Of a DNA stretch of 64,000 nucleotides, positions 50,164-58,733 are shown one piece after another (within the stretch, counting starts at the first letter, position 1; each line of letters opens with the position of its first letter). The stretch covers positions 62,001 through 126,000 of the forward strand of contig CAYWUW010000002.1 in the NCBI GenBank assembly GCA_964461505.1, read 5' to 3'. The translations under genes were made by a program, and so were the position numbers. The notes under the pieces are model-generated. The model made no database searches. It was not told the DNA's origin and saw only the letters and a program-made list of their open reading frames with translations. The DNA is from HK-STAS-PATE-42 sp964461505 (lineage in GTDB: Bacteria > Patescibacteriota > Saccharimonadia > Saccharimonadales > HK-STAS-PATE-42).

Positions 50164-50931
50164 TCAGACACCAAGTTGACTTAATATTTTAGGTAGTTTA
50201 GCTTTGGTTGCTTTGCGGTTCTTAATAATCTCCCAGCGTATGGTGTTTGACACACCTTCTAGGCCGACCTCTCTTGCTTTAGAAAGCTGCACTGATTCTA
50301 GCTCTCCAAAAATGCCTTTAAAACCTCCATCTTTATAATCTTGATGAATCCCCATCACTCTTGGGCCAATGTGAAGAGAGCCCCCAGGCTTAACAACTCT
50401 TAGGGCTTCTATAATCGAACTTCTTACGAATTGATAGACCTCTGGATCTTCGTCTGGGTTTATCTGGCCTATAAGCATTGAGCTTATTGCCATATCAAAA
50501 GAATCTGGAGCAAAAGGAAGATTTCTAGAATCTGCAGCTATAAAAGGAGCCTCTTTTTCTTCTATGGCTTTCATGGTCCCGGTAGCGGTTTTAATAAGAC
50601 CTTCTGCACCAGTTAGCTCAGAGGCGATATCAGAGCCGATAGTAGTTATTGGTGTCTTCATCCGCCTCAACGTATCGGTGATATCATCTTGCATACCCCC
50701 AATGTTGGCATATCTTGGATCAATGCCTACAGCATCAATACCAAAGCTTGCCGCCAACGGAACTAAGCCTGAGAAGCCGGAACCAATATCAAGTATTCTC
50801 TTTCCCGCCAAGGTTTCGGGGCGGGATAACCCAATAGTTACAGCCACCAATGGCCCACTTGTGGCTGTAACGGGTAGCCCCAATACGTCCCAGTTAGCTT
50901 TGGGGGCGGGTGTTTTTGAAACTTCACTCAT
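50164..50931 (-). CDS. Class I SAM-dependent methyltransferase
   Basis: The 255-residue protein has the SAM-binding motif ILDIGSGFSGLVPLA (about 45-59) and the acidic end of strand 2 (AVGIDPRYANIGG, about 68-80). Motif post-II (FIAADSRNLPFAPDSFDMAISSMLIGQ, about 133-159) and ALRVVKPGGSLHIGP follow. It is a Methyltransf_11-like enzyme; substrate unknown. It has no TAAGCTTA copies, unlike the genes on both sides, and is unlike its neighbours in codon choice, so it may be a later arrival. Confidence 0.82.
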   Translation of the reverse strand: MSEVSKTPAPKANWDVLGLPVTATSGPLVAVTIGLSRPETLAGKRILDIGSGFSGLVPLAASFGIDAVGIDPRYANIGGMQDDITDTLRRMKTPITTIGSDIASELTGAEGLIKTATGTMKAIEEKEAPFIAADSRNLPFAPDSFDMAISSMLIGQINPDEDPEVYQFVRSSIIEALRVVKPGGSLHIGPRVMGIHQDYKDGGFKGIFGELESVQLSKAREVGLEGVSNTIRWEIIKNRKATKAKLPKILSQLGV

Positions 50932-50983
50932 CTCCTACCATTATACCATCCTAACGGCTCTGTAGCAATATGCGGATTTAAGC

Positions 50984-53191
50984 TTAAGCGGCGTTGGGTT
51001 TTAGTTCGTACTCGTCTAGATAGTATTTTTCGTTGATGATTTTGGAGCTGGTTAGTTCGTAGCGTGGATCCTGCTTAAGCTTAAGGTTGTCAACATCTTT
51101 AAAATGGAGGTGATATATTCTTAGAGAATTAAGCTTAGCGGTGGAATCGATTCTGGCAGAACTAAAACGGAGCGGGACGTAACCTCCGTATGGGCCAAGT
51201 TCATCTTTATTATAGAACTTAAGATCACAGCCCGAATAGTAATATTCGGCGTCAATGTAAACAAATGGTTCATCTGCAACTATGGTAGAAGTTTGGCAAT
51301 CTGAAATTTGCGCTCGGATTTGTTTGGCGCTTGGTTTGGTTAAGTTTTGATAATTGAAGTTTCCGGTTTGGTTAAGCTTAATTAAACCAATTGAGAAGGT
51401 GAGGATTGCCGCTGAGGTAAGGGCAATTGCGCCAAGATGCCGGCCTTTTCGCCAGACGATGTTGAGCGTGAGGCCGATTCCGGCGTAGCCAAAAATGAAG
51501 ATATGGGCAAGATAACGTTCTAAATAATATGGCTTAAGGAGTGAGGCGACCGCTAAAAAGAAGATCGGGGCAATTAAGATGAGGCCAAAAAGTAAGTAGT
51601 AATCTTTTTCTTGCTTATTAAAAAGCCGGCTAGCATAGCCAGTTGAGCGGATGATTAAGATTAAGAAGATAAGTAGTGGGAAGGTTAAGAGTGTGCTAAC
51701 CTGCCATTCTGGTTGGTAAATAGAAAAGAAGGTGAAGGAGGTAACCAATTGTGAAGGAGTGACTTGTGAAGCAACTCCAGAAAGTGCCGAATGTTGGAAC
51801 TGGCCAAGAACCGTTGGAACGTAAGGAGCAAAAAGCACTAAGCTTAATAAATAACCCCAAATAAATTTTTGGCGGAGGAGGTTCTTTTTATTTTTAAGCG
51901 TAACAAAAAGGAGCCAGAGTGCGTGCGCGAACCAGATCAGAACACTCATATAAAGTGTGTAGAGGCCGAGCGCGAGAAGAGTTCCATAAAGCAGCCAGTA
52001 TTTAAGTTTATCTTTTTGCCAAGCTAGAACTAGAACGTAAGTGGCAAGAACTCCGATTAACCCAGCTAAAGAATACATCCGGATTTCGTAAGCGTAACGG
52101 AGAACAAATGGAGCTAAAACCATAAACGGTAAGGCAGAGATTGCAGCCGATTTGGAAAAGAGTTTTTTGATGAGCAGCGCCATCGCTCCAATTGCAAGAG
52201 ATGTACAAAGAGCGGAAAAAGCGCGCAGAGCGAATTCGCTCATCCCAAAGATTGCAGCCCAAGATTTTAACAGTAGATAGTAAAGCGGTGGATGTGCATC
52301 AACGGCAGTTAAGCTTAAGAGTTCGGAGATTGGGCGCTTGATAAGCAAAATTGTGTAGCCTTCATCAAACCAAATGCTTTGTTTTAGACTTAAGAAGATG
52401 GCTAGAGAAAATGAGGCGAGCATACTTAAGCTTAAGATAAGGCGGAAGTGGCGATTGGCGAATCTGGCGGAACCTTCGAGGCGGACAAGGAAGACATCAG
52501 CTAGAGTTCTAAGGCCAGATTTAAAGAGGCCGTCTCCGCGTAAACCTTCTTCGCGAACTTCGTTCCAATCTGGAATTGGCTGCTGGTAGATTTTGAGATG
52601 TTCTTCGCGACTAAGCTTAATTAGTTCGATATCAAAACCCCAGCCATTAAGACGTTGGCGCTTGAAGGCTTTTTGAGCGGCAGATTTGGTAAAACCTTTG
52701 TAGCCGCATTGAGTATCTTTAATTGTGGGGAAAAGTAGAAGCCGCGTAATTAGGTTGCTGCCGAGTGAAAAAAGGGTTCGTAAGAAGCCGGGGTGAATTT
52801 TGCGGAGGTTACGAACTCCGATAACTACATCGGCGGAGCCAGAATTAAGCTTAGTGATTGTTGTTTTAAGATGATGGATTGGCGTGGCAAGGTCGGCATC
52901 CATAAAAATTTGGTTTTGACCAGTGGCGGCTTTAAAACCGAGCCGGACATCGCGGCCTTTGCCGCCTTTTTTTGACGGCGTTATAACCTTAAGTTTAGTA
53001 AAGCTTTTAGAAAAAGTTTTGGCAATTTGGGGCGTGGAATCGGTTCCGGCTGCAACCACAATAAGTTCGGTTGAGCCGAGAAGATCTTGATTGTTTTTGT
53101 AGTATTGAGCTAGAGATTGCAGAGTTTGGCCGATGACGAGCTCTTCGTTAAAGGCGGGAATTATGAGGCTGGTTTGTATTTTTTGGGGCAT
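50984..53191 (-). CDS. Fused GT2 dolichyl-phosphate-type and GT39-like glycosyltransferase
   Basis: The 735-residue protein joins two parts. Residues 1-240 are a GT2 enzyme of the polyprenyl-phosphate sugar synthase type: LIIPAFNEELVIGQTL, IFMDADLATPIHHL (DxD-like) and QCGYKGFTKSAAQKAF. Residues 245-735 are a multi-span membrane protein of GT39/PMT/ArnT type: WFDEGYTILLIKRPISEL with the catalytic acidic residue, then DAHPPLYYLLLKSW. The first would load a sugar on undecaprenyl phosphate and the second would pass it to a protein or glycan outside. Probably this modifies surface proteins such as the LAxTG set. Confidence 0.87.
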   Translation of the reverse strand: MPQKIQTSLIIPAFNEELVIGQTLQSLAQYYKNNQDLLGSTELIVVAAGTDSTPQIAKTFSKSFTKLKVITPSKKGGKGRDVRLGFKAATGQNQIFMDADLATPIHHLKTTITKLNSGSADVVIGVRNLRKIHPGFLRTLFSLGSNLITRLLLFPTIKDTQCGYKGFTKSAAQKAFKRQRLNGWGFDIELIKLSREEHLKIYQQPIPDWNEVREEGLRGDGLFKSGLRTLADVFLVRLEGSARFANRHFRLILSLSMLASFSLAIFLSLKQSIWFDEGYTILLIKRPISELLSLTAVDAHPPLYYLLLKSWAAIFGMSEFALRAFSALCTSLAIGAMALLIKKLFSKSAAISALPFMVLAPFVLRYAYEIRMYSLAGLIGVLATYVLVLAWQKDKLKYWLLYGTLLALGLYTLYMSVLIWFAHALWLLFVTLKNKKNLLRQKFIWGYLLSLVLFAPYVPTVLGQFQHSALSGVASQVTPSQLVTSFTFFSIYQPEWQVSTLLTFPLLIFLILIIRSTGYASRLFNKQEKDYYLLFGLILIAPIFFLAVASLLKPYYLERYLAHIFIFGYAGIGLTLNIVWRKGRHLGAIALTSAAILTFSIGLIKLNQTGNFNYQNLTKPSAKQIRAQISDCQTSTIVADEPFVYIDAEYYYSGCDLKFYNKDELGPYGGYVPLRFSSARIDSTAKLNSLRIYHLHFKDVDNLKLKQDPRYELTSSKIINEKYYLDEYELKPNAA

Positions 53192-53239
53192 CCAATTCTT
53201 TTTTTTGTGAGTGGGGTTAAAGATGACTTTAAGTTTAGC

Positions 53240-54055
53240 TTAATTGAATGGAAATGGGTAGCTTGGAACTAGCGCTTGGCCACCTTGTTTGTTGCTGATT
53301 GGCATCATGTTGGAATCGTACCAATCGAGGCCTAGGTGCATGTTGATACCGCTAAAAAACTTGGCGATGTCAGATTCTGGCTGTTCGGCTATTTTTTGTA
53401 AGAGGGTGGCATATTCTAAAAAGGCGGGGATAAGTGTTGTGGGGGCAGGTCGAGCCTCTTGGATTGAAACTGGTTCTGCTTGAACTAGAGGTAGGCCGAA
53501 CTCTTTGAGTGTGGTTATGGCGGGCTGCTCGGTATGAAAGACCAAGAGTGGAATTTCGGCGCCGGCAATATAACCAAGAGCTGAACGCGCCAGAGCCAAA
53601 AAGCCTAGCCTTTGCACAATTCTGCTGGGATGAAAGGAAGTCAATCTCCCAGGCTCAATTGCGTTTGTATTTAGGATGTTGGCTGTGTTTGGTGGCCAGG
53701 TTGGATCCATTTTAGAGGTTGGTAATAGATCGTTAGCGTTGGCCAACAGCAAACAGGCCGTAGCAACTGGGATAATTAGCTCATCTGGATAAAGTGGGTG
53801 CTTTTGAACAACGATATGCCGCTCAAAGTTAGAAGGATAGGGGATATCTTCTTGGTCGCCTATAATTCTGGCTGCTTGATAGCGCGACTTAACAAGTAAC
53901 TGTGCGGCCTCATCGAGTTCTGGAAAGATCACGCTTTCTAGATCTTGGCCTTCAAACTTGGTAACTAGAACTCGAAACGCGGCCTCTGGTGGAGCATCTT
54001 TAAATACGGTGCTTTCAACCGGACAGGGGTAAGATTCTAGATTTTTTTGGGGCAT
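53240..54055 (-). CDS. Hypothetical protein, 271 residues
   Basis: I do not recognise this protein. I prefer ATG 54055 (MPQKNLESYPCPV); a frame to 54097 is also open. It is soluble and acidic, with VKSRYQAARIIGDQEDIPYPSNFERH (about 55-80), a small-residue stretch VATACLLLANANDL (about 95-108) and SRIVQRLGFLALARSALGYIAGAEIPLL (about 143-170). The pattern around residues 10-80 could be an acyltransferase (GNAT-like) fold, but that is weak. No TAAGCTTA is present in the gene. Confidence 0.6.
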   Translation of the reverse strand: MPQKNLESYPCPVESTVFKDAPPEAAFRVLVTKFEGQDLESVIFPELDEAAQLLVKSRYQAARIIGDQEDIPYPSNFERHIVVQKHPLYPDELIIPVATACLLLANANDLLPTSKMDPTWPPNTANILNTNAIEPGRLTSFHPSRIVQRLGFLALARSALGYIAGAEIPLLVFHTEQPAITTLKEFGLPLVQAEPVSIQEARPAPTTLIPAFLEYATLLQKIAEQPESDIAKFFSGINMHLGLDWYDSNMMPISNKQGGQALVPSYPFPFN

Positions 54056-54415
54056 GAAAAAAGATCCTAAAGTTTTGGAACTTTTAGACCCATGCATAAA
54101 GAATGTTTTTAGCTTAAACTTAAAAGCGATGCTTAAGCTTAAGCCAAGAAATGCCTAATGCGCGGCTAAGTTCTTCTTCTTTTTTTTGGACCTCTTTTTA
54201 ACTGAATTAGAGTCTCTAGATGATTGAAATAAAATTTTGTTCCAACATGGTGGGGCTGGTTGGATTTGAACCAACGACCAATCAGTTATGAGCCGACTGC
54301 TCTAACCCCTGAGCTACAGCCCCGCCATTAACTGTTGATTATATCACGAGAATTAAGATTCCCTGCTTCTCTCTTTTCTGCTTAGAGCAGATCTTAAGCT
54401 TAGAGCGGCTACTTT
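54056..54415. other. Intergenic region around a tRNA gene
   Basis: Besides the tRNA at 54248-54323 this gap shows one TAAGCTTA cluster (about 54131-54141) and a TTTTTTTGGAC segment (about 54180). No further gene is visible. Confidence 0.6.
54248..54323 (-). tRNA. tRNA with CAU anticodon (elongator Met or Ile2)
   Basis: A 76-nt cloverleaf with encoded CCA. The acceptor stem is GGGGCTG/CAGCCCC, the D-arm GCTC/GAGC, the anticodon loop CTCATAA and the T-arm GTTGG-TTCAAAT-CCAAC. The acceptor stem is fully paired, so it is not the initiator. The variable loop TGGTC resembles tRNA-Ile2, whose CAU is changed to lysidine by TilS. An elongator Met cannot be ruled out. Confidence 0.92.
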
Positions 54416-55816
54416 TTAGCTAAGCCTGTGATTGAATTTTCTGTAAGCGAAGGTAACGGAAGCGAAAATGAACAAAGCGGCGATAGCCATCAGGGAATGG
54501 CTCTGGGGTTCTCCAGTTTTTGCTAAGTTACCGGAAGATTCTTGATTTATTGTGCTCCCGCCCTGGGGCTGACTCCCGCCAGAGGCTGGCGTGTTGGCGG
54601 TAAAGGTTACACTAGCGCTACCGGGAAGATGCAGGCCGACTAGATCGCTTGAATTACTTGCGGAAGCAGTGTATGTGCCGGAACTGCTAGAAGTTACTGA
54701 TACGGAAAAAGTGCAAGAAGTCATCTGGGCGGATAGGTCTCCAGATATATTTAAGGTTGTTCCGCCTGGAACTACGCTAATATTGCCGTTTGGACAGTTT
54801 GTTTGTATATTGGGGTTGTCGGCTAGAATAATTCCAGAAGGAAGGAGGTTCGAAAATGACCAACCTTCTTTAGCTAAAAGATCCGTAGTGTTAGTGATGG
54901 TAAAGGTAAGCGTTGTTGTGCTGCCAACGGGAACCGTTGCGGCTCCGAACTCTTGATCTATTTTTGGCGAGGCATCTAAGATTTGAACATTATCTATAGC
55001 GCTATCATTACCAAAACCACTTCCCTGCTGATTTACTAGCCTAAGCTTAGAAGAAGAGCTTTGCGAAAGATAGGTTGAGGTAGCTGGAACGCTAACTACT
55101 TGTATGGAACCTGTACTTGGGAATGCCGCTCCGTTCCCAGAAAGAGGCGGCGGAGTAACCGTGATTGCACTAGGATCTGTACATGGGTTTATGGGGTCTT
55201 GATTAATCTGCTCACTATTACCGCCCTCTATCAAATAGAAGACAAGTTTGGGTTGGTTGAAACCACAGCTAACTGCGGCTACATCTAGCTGAGTTAATAC
55301 AAAGATGCGCCCAGGCAAAGCAATATCACTAAGACTTTCGAGCTGCACAAGGTTGGCCCCTGGGTTTACCGCTCCGGCTCCAGAATCTGTATATGCGGTT
55401 AGGGCGCGATTGGTGGTCGGATCAGCACCGGCTCGAATAGTGCCTAGTGCGTAGGCCATCCTACGAACTGTATTGAATGCACCTCCCGTGGCAGAAGAGT
55501 TAGAGTCGCAGTTACTATTGCCAAACTCTGAATTATTCATATTGAAGAACAGAACTTCTCCATTACAATTGTTTAGCCAGCTGGGATTAGCGGAATATGT
55601 CTCGCCATTGGTTCCGGTATAGTTTGTTAGGAGTATGGGGCTCGCACTAGGATTGCCCTCAAAACCTTCGCTGTATACGGAGACTGGATCTTCTGGAACT
55701 CCTGGGCTGCCAGAAGCGGCGTAAGATCTAGAATTGCTAAAGGTAAATGTGGCCGCAACCGCCAAGACTAAGCTTAATTTTATGGCTGATTTAATGACTG
55801 CTTTTATTTTAGGCAT
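54416..55816 (-). CDS. LAKTG-anchored surface protein with DUF11-like domain
   Basis: The 466-residue exported protein has a signal peptide (about 1-33, ending SRSYAASG) and a Ser/Asn-rich beta domain (about 40-280) with Cys pairs (NNCNGEVL, NSNCDSN). A DUF11-like immunoglobulin-type repeat follows (about 295-405; TLTFTITNTTDLLA, GTYTASASNSSDL). A short linker, LAKTGEPQ, a membrane span and KFNHRLS complete it. The signal fits the window's sortase. Function unknown; likely contact with host or surfaces. Two TAAGCTTA copies lie in it. Confidence 0.8.
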   Translation of the reverse strand: MPKIKAVIKSAIKLSLVLAVAATFTFSNSRSYAASGSPGVPEDPVSVYSEGFEGNPSASPILLTNYTGTNGETYSANPSWLNNCNGEVLFFNMNNSEFGNSNCDSNSSATGGAFNTVRRMAYALGTIRAGADPTTNRALTAYTDSGAGAVNPGANLVQLESLSDIALPGRIFVLTQLDVAAVSCGFNQPKLVFYLIEGGNSEQINQDPINPCTDPSAITVTPPPLSGNGAAFPSTGSIQVVSVPATSTYLSQSSSSKLRLVNQQGSGFGNDSAIDNVQILDASPKIDQEFGAATVPVGSTTTLTFTITNTTDLLAKEGWSFSNLLPSGIILADNPNIQTNCPNGNISVVPGGTTLNISGDLSAQMTSCTFSVSVTSSSSGTYTASASNSSDLVGLHLPGSASVTFTANTPASGGSQPQGGSTINQESSGNLAKTGEPQSHSLMAIAALFIFASVTFAYRKFNHRLS

Positions 55817-55937
55817 AAGGTATATCTGATTTTTATTATTAATACATTTAGCTTTAGTTGAATAAAGCTACAACAGAGTGGATTATAGCATAAGCTTAAT
55901 ATTATGTATAAAGTTATGGGTTTATTCAATCTGTTAA

Positions 55938-55943
55938 TATAAT
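55938..55943 (+). promoter_or_regulatory. -10 box TATAAT of the HExxH membrane protein gene
   Basis: A perfect TATAAT ends 7 nt before the ATG at 55951, so transcription should start at or next to the start codon. No Shine-Dalgarno is present. The -35 region is weak. Confidence 0.6.
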
Positions 55944-55950
55944 AAAGATT

Positions 55951-56934
55951 ATGCAAAAGACCGGTAGGAAGATTTTGGGTTTTGGGGCTCTGCTGGGCTT
56001 AGTGCTGGTAGTGATTTTTAGCTACCAGAATCGTTGGGAGCTGAGAGATAAGTTTGTTGCTAAGAATTATGCGGCGGGGGCAAGTTCTGAAAGGGTGCGG
56101 GCAAGGCTTAAGCTTAGCGGTAAGGGAGATCTGGTTTATAGAGCTAGTTTAACGGAGGTTGATAGTAAGAGTAAGTTTAAAGAAGAATGCCCGGTTAAGC
56201 GGTTTGAAGAAGCGAGCGTTTTGGGCTGTTATACTCGACAGAAGATTTATGTTTTGGAGGTTGATGAGCCTAAGCTTAATGGCGTGGAAGAGGTGACGGC
56301 AGCGCACGAACTCTTGCATGCGCAATTTGAGCGAATGAGTAAAAATGAAAAAGAGAGTTTGTTTAAGCTTTTGGCTAAGCTTAATGCGGAGCTTAAGGAT
56401 GACGACGTTAAAGCTCTTGTGGCTAGTTATGAAAAGAACTTAGGCAGCGGCGAAGAGTTGTATGATGAAATGTTTGCGATTTTTGGGACGCAGTTAGAAG
56501 ATGTTGGCGCGGAGCTGGAATCTATCTATCAAAATTATTTTGAAGATCGAGCCATAATTGTGAAGATGTATCGGGATTACAGCGGTGAATTTAAAAAACT
56601 GCAAACTGAAATCGAAGGTTATGATGCTAAGCTTAAGAGCTTGAAAAAAGAAAAAGAGGATTTAGAGGCTTCGGCTGGGGATTTGAGTTCTGGTTTGGAT
56701 GTTAAAAAAGCGGAGTTAGATTCTTTAAAAAATGCTGGGGCTTTTGAGGAATTTAGAAATGCGGCGATTGCCTATAACAACCAGGTTGAGGCTTATAACG
56801 CTCAGGTTGAAGAGATTAAGGCGATTGTTGGTGAATATAATTCTATTGTAGAAAAAAGAAATTCGCTGGCTGTGAGTGTTCAGAACTTGCAAGATGAACT
56901 TAATGCAAATGTAAGTGAGAAAAGCGGAGATTAA
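55951..56934 (+). CDS. Membrane-anchored HExxH protein with long coiled coil
   Basis: The 327-residue protein has an N-terminal membrane span (about 8-26). A domain with VTAAHELLHAQFERM (zinc-type HELLH, about 116-120) and a long C-terminal coiled coil (about 200-325; KSLKKEKEDLEASAGDLSSGLDVKKAELDSLKNAG) follow. The HExxH motif suggests a metal-dependent peptidase facing outside, with the coiled coil as partner-binding arm. No third zinc ligand is clear. Its TAA and the stop of the convergent gene share one TAAGCTTA (56932-56939). Confidence 0.68.
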   Translation: MQKTGRKILGFGALLGLVLVVIFSYQNRWELRDKFVAKNYAAGASSERVRARLKLSGKGDLVYRASLTEVDSKSKFKEECPVKRFEEASVLGCYTRQKIYVLEVDEPKLNGVEEVTAAHELLHAQFERMSKNEKESLFKLLAKLNAELKDDDVKALVASYEKNLGSGEELYDEMFAIFGTQLEDVGAELESIYQNYFEDRAIIVKMYRDYSGEFKKLQTEIEGYDAKLKSLKKEKEDLEASAGDLSSGLDVKKAELDSLKNAGAFEEFRNAAIAYNNQVEAYNAQVEEIKAIVGEYNSIVEKRNSLAVSVQNLQDELNANVSEKSGD

Positions 56935-56936
56935 GC

Positions 56937-57218
56937 TTAGTCTCCGGAACCATACGTATCTTCATCAGATCCCACACCAGGATCTTTAGGCCTTGAGTGG
57001 CCTGGGTGTGTTCCTACTTTAGGCGGATTACAGCCAGGACCTTTGCCTTGTGCTGGTAGACCTCTTAGAGCATCGTTAATATCAGTACCAACTGCGAAGC
57101 CTCCGGCTATAGCAACTCGACCTTCTGACTTGGTTGGTTTTGATGTAGGATCTTGCTGACCGGAACCTGGATCTGAGCCTAAGCCCGTATCCGGAGTTCT
57201 TGTTTCTATATTTGTCAT
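56937..57218 (-). CDS. Small Gly/Pro-rich hypothetical protein
   Basis: A 93-residue, low-complexity protein (DTGLGSDPGSGQQDPTSKP, then GKGPGCNPPKVGTHPGHSRP). No membrane segment or known motif. It may be disordered. Internal TAAGCTTA is absent. Coding status rests on frame length and an end shared with the convergent gene. Confidence 0.45.
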   Translation of the reverse strand: MTNIETRTPDTGLGSDPGSGQQDPTSKPTKSEGRVAIAGGFAVGTDINDALRGLPAQGKGPGCNPPKVGTHPGHSRPKDPGVGSDEDTYGSGD

Positions 57219-57285
57219 AAAAAAATGATTTGCTAAATTTAAAATCTAAAATAATTTAGATGTGCTTAGTTTACATGCATTAAGC

Positions 57286-57558
57286 TTAAATTGCAATACC
57301 GCTATTCATACTTCTAAACACATCTTCGTGGTTGGCTTTAAAGTGTGACACTACACCGCGAGCTCTATCTCCTACGCCATTCAAACGAGAGACCTCAAAA
57401 GCTATGTGTCCAGCAAAATCTAGCCCAGACTCGGCTTTTCTCTGAGCTTCTGCGAATGGAGGTTGGCAGCCCCGCTCTTCGTAAACCTGCCTAACTGGAC
57501 TTCTGCCAGCTGTTATTGCGGCTATGTCTTGCTGGGTTCTATTTTTACCTGGTTTCAT
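57286..57558 (-). CDS. Small hypothetical protein behind an attenuator-like hairpin
   Basis: A 90-residue protein (MKPGKNRTQQDIAAITAGRSPVRQ, then VSRLNGVGDRARGVVSHFKANHEDVF). It looks basic and helical. A good Shine-Dalgarno (AGGAAAG) stands just before the ATG. The only promoter seen upstream on this strand lies beyond an intrinsic terminator (57598-57627), so expression would need read-through. No family recognised. Confidence 0.6.
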   Translation of the reverse strand: MKPGKNRTQQDIAAITAGRSPVRQVYEERGCQPPFAEAQRKAESGLDFAGHIAFEVSRLNGVGDRARGVVSHFKANHEDVFRSMNSGIAI

Positions 57559-57595
57559 ATCTTTCCTTTCTTATTGTTTATTAATTTTTGGATGC

Positions 57596-57717
57596 AAAAA
57601 AGATCTCCCTTGGCTGGGAGATCTTTTAAAATTTTCTAAACTTAAATAATAACCTACATCCAGCCGAAAGATTCGTCTGTGACCAGTAGGTTAGAATTCT
57701 GTTTAAAAGTTTGCATG
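57596..57717 (-). ncRNA. Candidate small RNA or attenuator leader
   Basis: On the minus strand a strong promoter (TTGACA at 57747-57752, 17-nt spacer, TAAACT at 57724-57729) would start RNA near 57717. The transcript of about 120 nt has a stem TAACCTAC/GTAGGTTA enclosing a CGAATCTTTCG hairpin (57648-57690). It ends in an intrinsic terminator. There is no open frame of note. It is either an independent sRNA or a leader that controls the gene at 57286-57558. I do not recognise a riboswitch class. Confidence 0.6.
57598..57627 (-). terminator. Intrinsic terminator or attenuator
   Basis: A 12-bp perfect stem AAAAGATCTCCC / GGGAGATCTTTT with a 6-nt loop, followed on the minus strand by a T6 run. 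It lies 40 nt before the start of the minus-strand gene at 57558. Confidence 0.85.
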
Positions 57718-57832
57718 TTTTAGAGTTTACTAAGCTTAATATAGTTTGTCAAGCAGTTATTGGTTAACAGGGAGGTTGGAATATGTGCTCTTCCCTGTTA
57801 TAATCAAGATTAGTTTTGAATAAAACTAATCG

Positions 57833-57860
57833 AAGTCCTGAACTTGATTCAGGATCCATT
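57833..57860. repeat. TCCTGAACTTGATTCAGGAT palindrome
   Basis: A short dispersed palindrome of the widespread TCCTGAAC..TTCAGGATC type, upstream of rpsT. A related copy lies at 19383-19400. Confidence 0.6.
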
Positions 57861-57911
57861 CAATAAACAAGAAGTTAAGGTCTACGGATCGGGAAGATAA
57901 GAAGAAATAAT

Positions 57912-58286
57912 ATGCCAATTATTAAATCTGCCAAAAAGCGCGCGAGGCAAACTCTGGTGCGCGAGGCTAGAAATAAGCTTACAAAAAAGAATATGCGCGA
58001 GGCTATTAAGGCTCTGCGTGCAGATGTGGCCAACGGTGGAAAGAATGCTGGTGAGCTTTTTAAAAAGGCCCAGAGTTTGATTGACACTGCGGTGAAAAAG
58101 AACGTGATTCATAAGAATAATGGTTCTAGAAAAAAAGCTAGGCTTAATGCGGAGTTGAAGAAGTTGGGCGTGAACCCGCAAGGAGTTAAATCTACAAGCA
58201 AGACTGCGGCGAAGGTTAAGGCTCCTGCTGCTAAAAAAGCAGGAGTAAAGAAGCCGGCTGCTAAAAAGACTGCTGCTAAGAAGTAA
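57912..58286 (+). CDS. rpsT: Ribosomal protein S20 with Lys/Ala-rich tail
   Basis: The 124-residue protein has a normal S20 body (MPIIKSAKKRARQTLVREARN, then ALRADVANGGKNAGELFKKAQSLIDTAVKKNVIHKNNGSRKKARL). A C-terminal extension of about 35 residues follows, rich in KAPAAKKAGVKKPAAKK. Typical S20 is about 85-90 residues. S20 binds 16S rRNA in the small subunit; the tail resembles histone H1-like sequences and likely binds nucleic acid. It has its own strong terminator (58310-58347). Confidence 0.93.
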   Translation: MPIIKSAKKRARQTLVREARNKLTKKNMREAIKALRADVANGGKNAGELFKKAQSLIDTAVKKNVIHKNNGSRKKARLNAELKKLGVNPQGVKSTSKTAAKVKAPAAKKAGVKKPAAKKTAAKK

Positions 58287-58309
58287 TACAGGCGTACTGT
58301 TCTTAGGAT

Positions 58310-58347
58310 AAGAATAACCCGAAAAAGATCTTTTTCGGGTTATTCTT
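58310..58347 (+). terminator. rpsT terminator
   Basis: A long perfect stem AAGAATAACCCGAAAAA with its complement around GATC, ending in a T-run; it directly follows rpsT. Confidence 0.9.
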
Positions 58348-58375
58348 TTGCTTAGAAAATCTTCTTAAGTAAGTT

Positions 58376-58690
58376 TTACTCTTCGAAGTCTAGATCGATT
58401 CCACCAGAAGCACGAGCGACTACATTAAAGATAAATCCGTGAACGTACCCGACAACCCATCCAATTGCGAAGTAAACCAGTGGCACAACGACGATAGAGA
58501 CAATGCCAGCTGCCATGCCAAAGGCTAGGCCGGTTAGCACGCTAGAAGTTGATTGAGCTAGTTCGATTGTTCCTGCTAGGCTGTACATGATTGCCACAGC
58601 TAGACCGACGATTGCTGCAAAAGTTCCTTCGAACATTGCAACTGAACCAGCGCGAAGTCCGGTTAGTTTTTTTGTAGTTTGCTTTGCCAT
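58376..58690 (-). CDS. Small two-span membrane protein
   Basis: The 104-residue protein has a Lys-rich start, a first span (about 18-42, FEGTFAAIVGLAVAIMYSLAG), a second long hydrophobic region (about 52-92) and an acidic end (GGIDLDFEE). It has a good AAAGGAG Shine-Dalgarno. It lies 43 nt after the DUF4203-like gene on the same strand and may form an operon with it. Function unknown. Confidence 0.65.
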   Translation of the reverse strand: MAKQTTKKLTGLRAGSVAMFEGTFAAIVGLAVAIMYSLAGTIELAQSTSSVLTGLAFGMAAGIVSIVVVPLVYFAIGWVVGYVHGFIFNVVARASGGIDLDFEE

Positions 58691-58733
58691 AGTGTTTTCT
58701 CCTTTTGTTAAATTAATGACTTACTTATCTATA

